DNA from: Microbulbifer donghaiensis
GTDB taxonomy: Bacteria > Pseudomonadota > Gammaproteobacteria > Pseudomonadales > Cellvibrionaceae
Direction: 5' to 3'
Assembly: GCF_900129095.1 (NCBI RefSeq)
Contig: NZ_FQVA01000001.1
Span: forward strand, 248,001-312,000
DNA length: 64,000 nt
Shown here piece by piece: positions 45,582 through 52,816 of the stretch; within the stretch, counting starts at the first letter, position 1; every line of letters starts with the position of its first letter. The translations under genes were made by a program, and so were the position numbers. The notes below the pieces were generated by a model, which ran no database searches, was not told where the DNA came from, and saw nothing but the letters and a program-made list of their open reading frames with translations.

Positions 45582-45809
45582 CGAGCGTTTCTCCGCCGGT
45601 GAAGCTGGTCCTAAATTTAGTCGGTCCAAGTTTAGATCATTACGCAGCCGAATAAATGGATATGCCGACAGCAGGGGCCTGTTCGATGAGGGGATCAGAT
45701 GGGGATTCCGGGATCTATTCTCCCTCTATTACGCTATTTCAGCCAGTAAGGTGGCCACCCATTTTATGGTAAGCACCACAGGGCGACAGCACGGAAACCG
45801 GGCGCTCAC

Positions 45810-46304
45810 ATGAAGAAGCTCACGCTGATACGACACGCGAAATCCAGCTGGGACAATCCCTCCCTGGATGATTTCGGCCGCCCGCTCAACAAGCGCGGCA
45901 TAAGAGACCTGCCGGCCATGGCGCAGAGAGTGCGCGACTCCGGCCTGGTGCCGGACCGGCTGTTGACGAGTGGCGCGGTCCGGGCGCTCACCACTGCAGA
46001 AGCCTTGGTCGTTTCGCTGGAGCTGAACAGCGACCAGGTGCTGGTGCAGCCGGAACTTTACGCGGCCAGCCACCAGTCTCTTCTGCGCCATCTGCAGTTG
46101 CAGGATGACCACTGGCATCACTTGATGGTAGTGGGGCACAACCCGGGGCTCGAAAACCTCGGTTACTACCTGACCCACGAAAGGCTGCCCAAGTTTCCCA
46201 CCGCCGCGGTCCTGCATATATGCCTGAAGATTCCTCACTGGTGTGAGCTGGCCGAATCCTCCGGGACTGTCGAGCTGTTCGACTACCCGAAACTGCACAG
46301 ATAG
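45810..46304 (+). CDS. sixA: SixA-like phosphohistidine phosphatase
   Basis: A 164-residue histidine phosphatase. LIRHAKSSWD holds the nucleophilic histidine in the RHG-like motif and VVGHNPGLE the second catalytic histidine. SixA proteins dephosphorylate histidine phosphotransfer proteins or the nitrogen PTS protein NPr. It is cytoplasmic, and length and motifs are normal. The last intact gene before the palindrome-rich accessory patch. Confidence 0.9.
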   Translation: MKKLTLIRHAKSSWDNPSLDDFGRPLNKRGIRDLPAMAQRVRDSGLVPDRLLTSGAVRALTTAEALVVSLELNSDQVLVQPELYAASHQSLLRHLQLQDDHWHHLMVVGHNPGLENLGYYLTHERLPKFPTAAVLHICLKIPHWCELAESSGTVELFDYPKLHR

Positions 46305-46494
46305 CCCCTATTTTCGCCAGAATTCCAAAGGCAGAGTATTGCCTGCACCGTTAGTCGGCGCTCGAAAAATAGGCTGTAAATTGTGCCGCGTCGACTTCCA
46401 GTGTGAATTTCATCGATGTCGCGCGCACTGGGCGCCGAGGGGCGCACGCCACTCCGAAAAAAGCGGGGGGGCGGTCGGCCGGGCAGGAAGCGCT

Positions 46495-46678
46495 CACACA
46501 TAAATATTTATGTGTGTCGAGGACATAAATAATTATGTGCCAATTACATAAGCATTTATGTGCGGCTTGCGCGATCATTATTGGGTGCGCCGCGCCATAA
46601 ATAATTATGTGTGCATCAGAAATACTTCTGTATAGTCCACATAAACAGTTATGTGCAGCTCGCACAGGTAATCATGTG
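46495..46678. repeat. Array of AT-rich palindromes, consensus near ACATAAATAATTATGT
   Basis: Five clear palindromes and a weak sixth stand in GC-rich DNA. P1 (46495-46516) is a perfect 22-bp palindrome with core ACATAAATATTTATGT. P2 is ACATAAATAATTATGT (46523-46538), P3 ACATAAGCATTTATGT (46546-46561), P4 CCATAAATAATTATGT (46595-46610), P5 ACATAAACAGTTATGT (46639-46654) and P6 the degenerate CACAGGTAATCATGTG (46663-46678). Centre spacings are about 25, 23, 49 and 44 bases, near multiples of 22-25. A TATAGT at 46631-46636, between P4 and P5, could be a -10 element for the gene at 46687. The layout is that of a multi-site operator or centromere-like array for a small DNA-binding protein. Confidence 0.85.
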
Positions 46679-46686
46679 AGGATGGC

Positions 46687-46953
46687 GTGGCATCAGTAAT
46701 TATCGACGGCAAGAACGCGGACTCCACTCGAGTCTCGATCAGCTTGGATGAATTTTTGTGGAAGTTGGTTTCGGCAGACTTCAAGTCCGAGGCCGACGCG
46801 CGCAGCTGGATTCGAAGCTACATCTCTACGCTGCACACCACCAAAGGGCTGACCGCGATCGTTCGCGATCACTGCCTGCATCGTATCGTAAAGCCCTCAC
46901 TGATTCGTCGCATTCAGGGTTTGGATGCGCAGATGGATATAGAGGAGGCATAA
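46687..46953 (+). CDS. Small ribbon-helix-helix-like DNA-binding protein next to a palindrome array
   Basis: An 88-residue protein starting at GTG 46687 with GTGAGGA upstream. Residues ~14-50 (TRVSISLDEFLWKLV, then a polar turn and EADARSWIRSYISTL) fit a beta-strand plus two helices, as in Arc/MetJ/ParR-type ribbon-helix-helix proteins; the remaining ~38 residues are helical and basic (IVRDHCLHRIVKPSLIRRIQ). This is fold inference from pattern, not a recognised family. It is directly preceded by the palindrome array, and another palindrome spans its stop, so it probably binds these sites and controls itself. No partner (toxin, ParM-like ATPase, Rep or integrase) adjoins. Confidence 0.6.
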   Translation: MASVIIDGKNADSTRVSISLDEFLWKLVSADFKSEADARSWIRSYISTLHTTKGLTAIVRDHCLHRIVKPSLIRRIQGLDAQMDIEEA

Positions 46954-46964
46954 CTATTTATGCC
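46947..46964. repeat. Palindrome of the same type across the stop codon of the 88-residue gene
   Basis: GGCATAACTATTTATGCC shares the CATAA...TTATG arms with the upstream array and covers the TAA stop at 46951-46953. A lone half-site CATAAATGA occurs at about 47132. Confidence 0.7.
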
Positions 46965-47026
46965 GCAGGTGCAAGCCTTGATCGGCCACTCTATTGGGTG
47001 GCGCGTCAACACCAATCCTACATCGG

Positions 47027-47053
47027 GAATCCGCCGATATAATCGGCAGATTC
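47027..47053. repeat. Near-perfect 27-bp inverted repeat with TATAAT at its centre
   Basis: GAATC-C-GCCGAT, then ATA, then ATCGGC-A-GATTC: twelve positions per arm with one mismatch. The centre reads GATATAATC and contains a TATAAT hexamer. No T run follows, so it is more likely an operator or a recombination or mobile-element end than a terminator. The rest of 46965-47238 shows no gene. Confidence 0.55.
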
Positions 47054-47238
47054 AGCCTATTCGTTTTGCACGGCGTTGTTCCTTTTTCGTCGGCAAGCGA
47101 CTTGGCAAATTTGTTGCAGGTTGAAAAGGGCCATAAATGAAAGGCGGGGCAGGGAATAGCGCGTTCTTATAGAGGCCTGTTCCCCAATTTACGCGCTTAT
47201 CCCGACTTGCCCCTCCGTGGCAAGGAATCTCGAATTAC

Positions 47239-47766
47239 TCAGGAGTCCTGCTTGAGCGCCTTTGCCAGGGTCCGCGCCAGCTCCGCTGCGGATTGCGGGT
47301 TTTGACCGGTAATCAGGCGCCCATCCTTGACGACGAAAGATTTGAACTTTTCGCCCTCCTGGTAATTGGCCCCACTGGCAGCAAGCTGATCCTGAAGAAG
47401 GTAGGGGGCAACTTCGGTCAATCCAGCAGCCTCTTCCTCTGCATTGCTAAAGCCAGCCACCTTCTTGTTCTGAATGGCTAGTTTGCCATCACTGCCATAG
47501 ATATTCAGCAACGCCGCCGGCCCGTGGCATACGGCTGCCAGGAAGCCGCCGTTCTCATAGATCGCGGATCCGATCTTGTTTACGGCAGCACTTTTCGGAA
47601 AGTCCCAGGCAGTACCATGACCACCTGCGAACAGTATTGTCTGGTATTTCTCCGGGTCCACCTCGGCCAGCTCAATTGTATTATCGAGTAGGCTGCGGGT
47701 TTCTAGCGACGCCAGAAATTCGCGGTTGATGGCGTCGTCATCGCTCAGACTGCGCGGATCGATTGG
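47239..47766 (-). pseudogene. DJ-1/PfpI (Hsp31-like) protein, 5' end deleted
   Basis: The reading frame from about 47766 down to the TGA at 47239 encodes the C-terminal two thirds of a DJ-1/PfpI glyoxalase/chaperone-type protein. PIDPRSLSDDDAINREF is followed by ILFAGGHGTAWDFP and GGFLAAVCHGPAALLN, which contains the nucleophilic cysteine. About 70 N-terminal residues, including the first beta strands and the catalytic-glutamate region, are absent: above 47766 the DNA becomes arsC on the other strand. An in-frame ATG at 47661 could express a 140-residue piece. A second, more decayed copy of its 3' end lies at 55440-55625. Confidence 0.75.
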
Positions 47767-47768
47767 CG

Positions 47769-48149
47769 CCGCACCGCTCGCAGATGGCGGAAGCCCTTCG
47801 GAAGAAGCAGGCAGGCGATCGTTTCGACGTCTTTAGTGCGGGAACGTCTCCCGGGGAAATTGATCCTTTTGCTGTTTCCGCGCTCGAGCGCCTTGGCGTG
47901 GACGCGAGCGGCTTGCGTCCAAAGTCTTTGGACACCTTTGCCGGAGAACCCTTCGACTTCGTGATATCGCTATGCGACAAGGCATCTCTGGAGTGTGAAC
48001 CCCTGGCACTGGGAGAGCGCTTCATGGCCTGGAACTTTGAAGACCCCAAGAGTCGAGGTGGCCCCAATCCGTACAATGTCACACTGAATGAAATCAGCGA
48101 GCGCATCAAGTTGTTCTTGCTGGTGATCGATAAAGAGGTGAAGGCTTGA
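47769..48149 (+). pseudogene. arsC: Arsenate reductase (low-molecular-weight phosphatase type), 5' end deleted
   Basis: The frame matches thioredoxin-coupled ArsC from just after the active site: HRSQMAEALRKK aligns to the CRSQMAEA or ARSQMAEA segment, and DVFSAGTSPGEIDPFAVSALERLGVD, VISLCDKASLECEP and FMAWNFEDP follow as in intact enzymes. The first ~12 residues, with the nucleophilic cysteine of the P-loop (CxGNS), are gone, so the product cannot reduce arsenate. A TTG at 47763 could still start translation. The missing end abuts the equally truncated DJ-1 gene. The 3' end overlaps arsR by four bases, as in a normal operon. Confidence 0.75.
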
Positions 48150-48430
48150 TCAGTCTTGTTCAGTTCTTCAAGTGTCTCTCAGATGAGACTCGCTTGAACG
48201 CGACACTCCTGATTCAGAAAGAGGGCGAGCTGTGTGTCTGCGAGTTGATGGAAACATTGGGGGAGAGCCAGTCGAAAATCTCCAGGCACCTGGCCCAGCT
48301 CCGCAACTGCGGCATCCTTACCGATACGAGGCGAGGCCAATGGGTGTTCTATTCCGTTCAATCCGATCTGCCTGATTGGGGTATTACCATGCTTAAGCAA
48401 GCCTGCGAGGCCCATAAGGTCTGTTCTTGA
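48146..48430 (+). CDS. arsR: ArsR family metalloregulator
   Basis: A 94-residue SmtB/ArsR repressor. FFKCLSDETRLNATLLI is the N-terminal signature; ELCVCELM has Cys30 and Cys32, the arsenite-sensing pair in the alpha3 region; SQSKISRHLAQLRNCGILTDTRRGQWVFY is the winged helix. The start is a TTG at 48146 overlapping the arsC stop. It appears intact although its operon partners on both sides are damaged, so it may be an orphan repressor. Confidence 0.88.
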   Translation: MISLVQFFKCLSDETRLNATLLIQKEGELCVCELMETLGESQSKISRHLAQLRNCGILTDTRRGQWVFYSVQSDLPDWGITMLKQACEAHKVCS

Positions 48431-49235
48431 CATTGGCGGTTAACTGGCTGCTCAAGCCATTTACGATGGCTGCTTTGGGCTGGCTTTTTTCCGCGTGGTG
48501 TTCGCAGACCTCGTCGATCCGCAGACAGCGGCTGAGTATATCGCCGGCATGATTCTGCTTGGTGTTGCACCTTGCACTGCCATGGTATTCGTTTGGAGTC
48601 ACTTGACCAGGGGAGATGCCAATTACACGTTAGTGCAGGTATCGGTCAATGATCTCATCATGATCTTCGCATTTGCACCAATTGCGGGGTTTCTACTCGG
48701 CGTCACCGACGTCACCGTACCCTGGGATACGCTGCTGTTATCAGTCCTGCTTTATGACGTCATTCCCCTGGTTGCCGGCGTGATCACGCGCAAAATACTG
48801 GACAGGCCCACCAATCACGCCCGCCTGAGCCACTTTATCCATAAACTGAAGCCGATCTCGGTAGCCGGGCTATTGGCGACCGTGGTGCTGCTTTTCGGCT
48901 TCCAGGCGGAGACCATTCTGGCGCACCCCCTGGCAATAGTGCTCATCGCAATTCCGCTATTGATACAGACCTACGGAATTTTTGCTATTGCCTACGGCGC
49001 GGCCAGGGCACTGAAGTTACCGCACAACGTTGCCGCACCCGCGTGCATGATTTGGACGTCTAATTTTTTCGAGCTGGCTGTCGCTGTTGCCATCTCGCTT
49101 TTTGGTCTTCATTCAGGCGCGGCGCTGGCTACCGTTGTGGGCGTATTGGTGGAAGTCCCCGTTATGCTCAGTTTGGTGGCATTCGCCAACCGCACCCGTC
49201 ACTGCTTTGATGGCGTACAAGTTGAAGTGCAGTGA
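48431..49235 (+). pseudogene. acr3: Arsenite efflux permease ACR3, N-terminus deleted and frameshifted
   Basis: The frame from 48495 encodes the last ~245 residues of an ACR3-type arsenite transporter (normally ~350). It includes [17 protein letters not shown] with the conserved cysteine and about seven membrane segments. Just upstream, another frame gives [18 protein letters not shown], the expected preceding helix; one missing base in the T run at 48485-48490 breaks the two apart. Nothing matches the first ~90 residues: the homology begins right after the arsR stop. A deletion plus a frameshift makes a working pump unlikely. Confidence 0.78.
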
Positions 49236-49530
49236 ATCAAGAAGATTTGCCCAATGCCGCGAAGGACTGATTGCAGCCCACCGATCGGCAGCGTTTACCT
49301 GACATAACAGGGGGGCGGACCAAGTCGCCAATCGTATGCCTGGACGGCACACTGCGGCCTTGCCATTTCAGCGGTCTGCCAGCGAAGAGGCAGCCAGAGT
49401 TCCGCAGGCTTCCGGAGCGGAGACCTGGACCATCAATTCGACCCGGCGCAATCACAGGCATGACGGGAGCTATACAGGACTAAATAAACAATATTCAGTC
49501 CTGCATATATGCGGTGCCAGGAAAGTATCC

Positions 49531-49932
49531 CTACCTCTTGGGTAAGCTATCGTCGATACTGACTACGCGACGATCGTAGAAAAAGTGGGCGTTGGATGCT
49601 AACGATTGGGGCAAAATGTCGTTGTTACATCTTTTGAACAACAGTTGCGATACAATTTTCCAACCCATGCCATTAGTGTTGTACAAAACATCCCCGCAAT
49701 GCTTGCAGAATATTCTCTTCATCCGCTTGGTTGGATGCTGGAATTCCACAATGTCGTCAGCGCCCCTGGTGATTTGCAGTTGGTCGGGATCCCATGCCAG
49801 TACAGAGTGGTAGGGAACCTGGAGCAGATCCCGGCAGTCTTCGCAGTGACAATAGGCGTGCACTTTCGGGGCCCCAGTCATGGTCGCTTCCACGGCGTTG
49901 CAGTCGCAGTGCACTTTGTAGGTTTCGCTCAT
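49531..49932 (-). CDS. GFA (glutathione-dependent formaldehyde-activating/CENP-V) family protein
   Basis: A 133-residue zinc protein. The motifs CDCNAVEA (Cys9, Cys11), AYCHCEDCRDLL (Cys28, 30, 33) and FCKHCGDVLYN fit the paired zinc sites of the GFA fold. Members bind glutathione-type thiols and are often linked to aldehyde detoxification, but many have no shown activity. TTTCGGAGAA precedes the ATG at 49932. It heads the same-strand run with ltrA downstream of the HxlR-controlled region. The 295 bases before it (49236-49530) hold no gene. Confidence 0.87.
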   Translation of the reverse strand: MSETYKVHCDCNAVEATMTGAPKVHAYCHCEDCRDLLQVPYHSVLAWDPDQLQITRGADDIVEFQHPTKRMKRIFCKHCGDVLYNTNGMGWKIVSQLLFKRCNNDILPQSLASNAHFFYDRRVVSIDDSLPKR

Positions 49933-49953
49933 TGTTTTCTCCGAAATTACAAG

Positions 49954-51114
49954 TTAGGAAGCCGCAGCGGCTGCGTGAGGTGCTTCCAGGTAGTTGTCTA
50001 CGTCGACGGCGAGGATACGTTTGAATGTCAGGTAAACGTAAACCAGCATGCCGAGTGTCATACCGATTAGCGAGTATTCAATTCGGGACAGGAACGAGCT
50101 GCCGACAGTTATGCCAATACAGATGAACGTATTCGATACAATAGCGCGTCGCCAGATGGGAAACGCGTACCAATATGGTATCTGCTTGCCAAGGTAAAAG
50201 AATACCAAACCGGTAATCGCCAGCAAGGCAAAAGTCGGGCGGTCAAGATCACCAAGAATGGCGTGCCTGATCATATTGGCGAGGATCAACAGGCCCATGC
50301 ACAACAGCAGGTGGGTAAATATCAGGATGTTTCCACTCGTCAGGCGCTTTGCCCGCTCAAGGGTTGGGAAGCTATCGAAATAGATCCACCATATGGCGCC
50401 AATCAACAAAAACCCGGTGATTGAAGAGGCCGTGCTGTACAGATCCCACTGCTCATGATCTAGTGACCCCACCATGGCGATCAGGGACTCGCCCAGAATG
50501 ATAATAACCAATAGACCAATACGTTCTACCAGGTGAACCTTGTCCACAGGCTTGCTATTTAGCTTGTGTCTGAGGAGGATTTGTAAGCCGGCGTCGATAA
50601 TGATGCCGAGGTAGAATACGACGAACTTCGCCGGCCCGGAAATCAGGGCTGCACTCATGCTCACCAGCGCGCCTACGGCAATTGCCGTGCCGACATCCTT
50701 GGCAAAATGGACGTACTGCTCCTTGCTGCGGTGGATAGTCCAGTACAGGTAGGCCAGCATCAGGCGTATCGCGCCGTATAAAAGGGCAAAAAGTGCAAAG
50801 CCCTGTTCCAGGCTGCTCTCGACAAAGAGTGACAGAACAACCAGTAGTGCCATGAGACACAGGCTAAACAAGCGGTGCTCGCGGCTGTCCTTGTCGAAGC
50901 GGTTGGAATACAGGGTGTGCGTCATCCAGATCCACCACACCGGGATAAATACCAGCGGAAAGCGTAACAATTGCTCCGCGCCAATATGTCCGTTGTGTGT
51001 ATGGGCCAGGTCGTGCGTGACAACGCCGATTACCGCAACGAATACCAGGTCGAAAAACAGCTCGAGCCAGGTAGCGTGGCGGCCGGTAGAGCGGTAAAGG
51101 CTGACTACTGACAT
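49954..51114 (-). CDS. Low temperature requirement protein A (LtrA) family membrane protein
   Basis: A 386-residue polytopic inner-membrane protein. ATWLELFFDLVFVAVI is the LtrA signature, followed by about ten membrane segments. HLVERIGLLVIIILGESLIAMVG is the second conserved block. The function is unknown; the name comes from a Listeria cold-growth mutant. Two adjacent ATGs (51117 and 51114) are possible; 51114 has better spacing to the GGAGG. It sits in a same-strand run with the CMD, DsbA-like and cupin genes. Confidence 0.9.
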   Translation of the reverse strand: MSVVSLYRSTGRHATWLELFFDLVFVAVIGVVTHDLAHTHNGHIGAEQLLRFPLVFIPVWWIWMTHTLYSNRFDKDSREHRLFSLCLMALLVVLSLFVESSLEQGFALFALLYGAIRLMLAYLYWTIHRSKEQYVHFAKDVGTAIAVGALVSMSAALISGPAKFVVFYLGIIIDAGLQILLRHKLNSKPVDKVHLVERIGLLVIIILGESLIAMVGSLDHEQWDLYSTASSITGFLLIGAIWWIYFDSFPTLERAKRLTSGNILIFTHLLLCMGLLILANMIRHAILGDLDRPTFALLAITGLVFFYLGKQIPYWYAFPIWRRAIVSNTFICIGITVGSSFLSRIEYSLIGMTLGMLVYVYLTFKRILAVDVDNYLEAPHAAAAAS

Positions 51115-51129
51115 CATATCCTCCGGGAA

Positions 51130-51687
51130 TCAGCGTTTGTTGGGGTGAGTCCAGGCGAATGGCTGCATCGCCGCATCGACTTCCGTGTGCGCCAGTGCGT
51201 TGGTGAAGTTGGAGATCAACTTGGCCGAGAGCCCGGTCAGGACCTCCAGTGCCTGGCGCTTGCTGAATCCCGCACTCAGGAAATTATCGAGCTTTTCATC
51301 GCCGATATGGCCGCGCTGGTCGAGGAGACTCTTGGTAAAATCGTGCAACGCCTGCAGCCTGGCATCGGGCAGGGGAGTGCCATCGCGCAATGCCTGGATT
51401 ACGTCTTCGGGCATCTTGGCCGACTTCATCATCCACGTATGCCCAGGCACGCAATAATGACAGTCATTTTCGAAGTTTGCCGTCATGAACACCACCTGTT
51501 GCTCGAGTGGCGTGAGCGTTGTGTTCTTCATGAACAGGGAAATGGTTGTATTGTAAGCTTCATAGGTTGCCGGGGCTTCTGCCAGTACTTTGTGCAGGTT
51601 CGGGATCATGCGGAATGCCTGCAGTGATTCCTCCATCAATGGCTTTGATTCCTCGGGCGCATTCTCAATATCGTAATAGGTAAACAT
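51130..51687 (-). CDS. Carboxymuconolactone decarboxylase / AhpD-like family protein
   Basis: A 185-residue helical protein beginning MFTYYDIENAPEESKPLMEES. FENDCHYCVPGHTWMMKSAK gives the CxxC and histidine of AhpD-like peroxidases, within the typical helix (LTPLEQQVVFMTANFEN). The start at 51687 has an AGGAGAG site. It probably reduces organic peroxides or quinone adducts. Its neighbours on the same strand suggest a common detoxification operon. Confidence 0.88.
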   Translation of the reverse strand: MFTYYDIENAPEESKPLMEESLQAFRMIPNLHKVLAEAPATYEAYNTTISLFMKNTTLTPLEQQVVFMTANFENDCHYCVPGHTWMMKSAKMPEDVIQALRDGTPLPDARLQALHDFTKSLLDQRGHIGDEKLDNFLSAGFSKRQALEVLTGLSAKLISNFTNALAHTEVDAAMQPFAWTHPNKR

Positions 51688-51718
51688 TGGATCTCTCCTG
51701 GATTTTTTCATCGTGAGT

Positions 51719-52357
51719 TCAAAGGGTCTGAAGCGCGTGCAGGTAGGTCGCAGTCTCCTGGGCACCCGACAGTAACTCCTTGCCGCCGATTACGATCGCG
51801 GGAACGCCGCGGAAACCCTGGGAAAGCCAGCGCTGTTCGGCCTGCTCCAGCGCCGTTACATGCGCCGGGTCCTGCAACACTTCCGCCGCCGCCAGCGGAT
51901 CCAGCCCGACAACCTCCACCAGCTTTAACAATGTGGCGCTGTCGGAAATGTCCTGGCGTTTCGAGAAGTAGGCGGCAAACAGTGCCTCTGCCAACGCGTT
52001 CTGTCTTCCCAGCGGCGCGGCCCACTGCAGCAATAGGTGTGCCTCTCTGGTGTTGAACATCTTCATTTCGTCGAAGTAATCGAACGAAAAGCCAACCTCT
52101 TTGCCCAGCTGCGCAATTCTCTTCCTGGCTTCAATGCTGCCGTTCAGTGTTGTGCCGTACTTGCCAGCCAGGTGCTGGCGAAGGTTTTCACCCGCGGCCG
52201 GCATCTGCGGATTCAGCTCGAACGGGTGCCAACGGATGACCGTGTCATCCTCGAGTTCCGCCTGCCGGATTGCCAGCGACAGACGCTTGTAGGCGATCGC
52301 ACACCAGGGGCAAACGACATCGGATAGTATGTCGATCGCTATGCTGCGAGTTTCCAT
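51719..52357 (-). CDS. DsbA family oxidoreductase (FrnE-like)
   Basis: A 212-residue cytoplasmic thioredoxin-fold protein without signal peptide. DILSDVVCPWC holds the redox CPWC motif (Cys16, Cys19); WHPFELNPQMPAAGENL and SQGFRGVPAIVIGGKELLSGAQ, with the cis-proline of the fold, are typical of FrnE/polyketide-type DsbA proteins. The start ATG 52357 fits the family. It lies between the CMD and cupin genes with very short gaps, supporting one transcript. Confidence 0.9.
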   Translation of the reverse strand: METRSIAIDILSDVVCPWCAIAYKRLSLAIRQAELEDDTVIRWHPFELNPQMPAAGENLRQHLAGKYGTTLNGSIEARKRIAQLGKEVGFSFDYFDEMKMFNTREAHLLLQWAAPLGRQNALAEALFAAYFSKRQDISDSATLLKLVEVVGLDPLAAAEVLQDPAHVTALEQAEQRWLSQGFRGVPAIVIGGKELLSGAQETATYLHALQTL

Positions 52358-52362
52358 TGCGA

Positions 52363-52737
52363 TTAACGCTTCTCTTCGACAATGATGGCGATGACTTTCG
52401 TATCGCCGGTGTTTGTGACCTGGTGGGACCAGGCCTGGTGCCACATCACATGGCCGTCGGGAATGTCGGACTCGAACGATTTGCCGTCGCTTTCGCTGAT
52501 GGTTATCTTGCCGCCTTTTTCGAAGTAAACGGTTTCGTTGCGATGGCTATGCACGATGTCCGCTTCACCGGGATTCAGAACCATTTTCAGAACCAGCACC
52601 CTGTCGTTCTCCAAGAGCAGTTCATATTGGTCGGGTGAGGCAATATGTGCTGCCTGGTATTCATTCGCCAGTGCCGCGGAAGAAGACAGGGCAAGCGCGG
52701 TAATAAAGGGCGTAAATATGCTTAGCGTCTTTCTCAT
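52363..52737 (-). CDS. Exported cupin-domain protein
   Basis: A 124-residue protein with a signal peptide (MRKTLSIFTPFITALALSSS, cut after AALA) and one cupin barrel. HSHRNETVYFEKGGKITI holds the first metal-binding histidines and glutamate, and GHVMWHQAWSHQVTN the second histidine. A periplasmic metal-dependent role is likely, substrate unknown. GAGG precedes the ATG at 52737. The gene ends five bases before the DsbA-like gene start. Confidence 0.85.
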   Translation of the reverse strand: MRKTLSIFTPFITALALSSSAALANEYQAAHIASPDQYELLLENDRVLVLKMVLNPGEADIVHSHRNETVYFEKGGKITISESDGKSFESDIPDGHVMWHQAWSHQVTNTGDTKVIAIIVEEKR

Positions 52738-52816
52738 GGGTAAATAACCTCGTATATCGACTCTAACCGCGGGCCATCGACTGGCCCACGGTATGGTGGC
52801 CATCCTGTGATGAGTG

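Noticed and set aside
46495-46678. Palindrome array considered as a CRISPR array
   Set aside because: Repeats are palindromes of ~16-22 bases with irregular 7-33-base gaps and no cas gene; spacers are not of uniform length.
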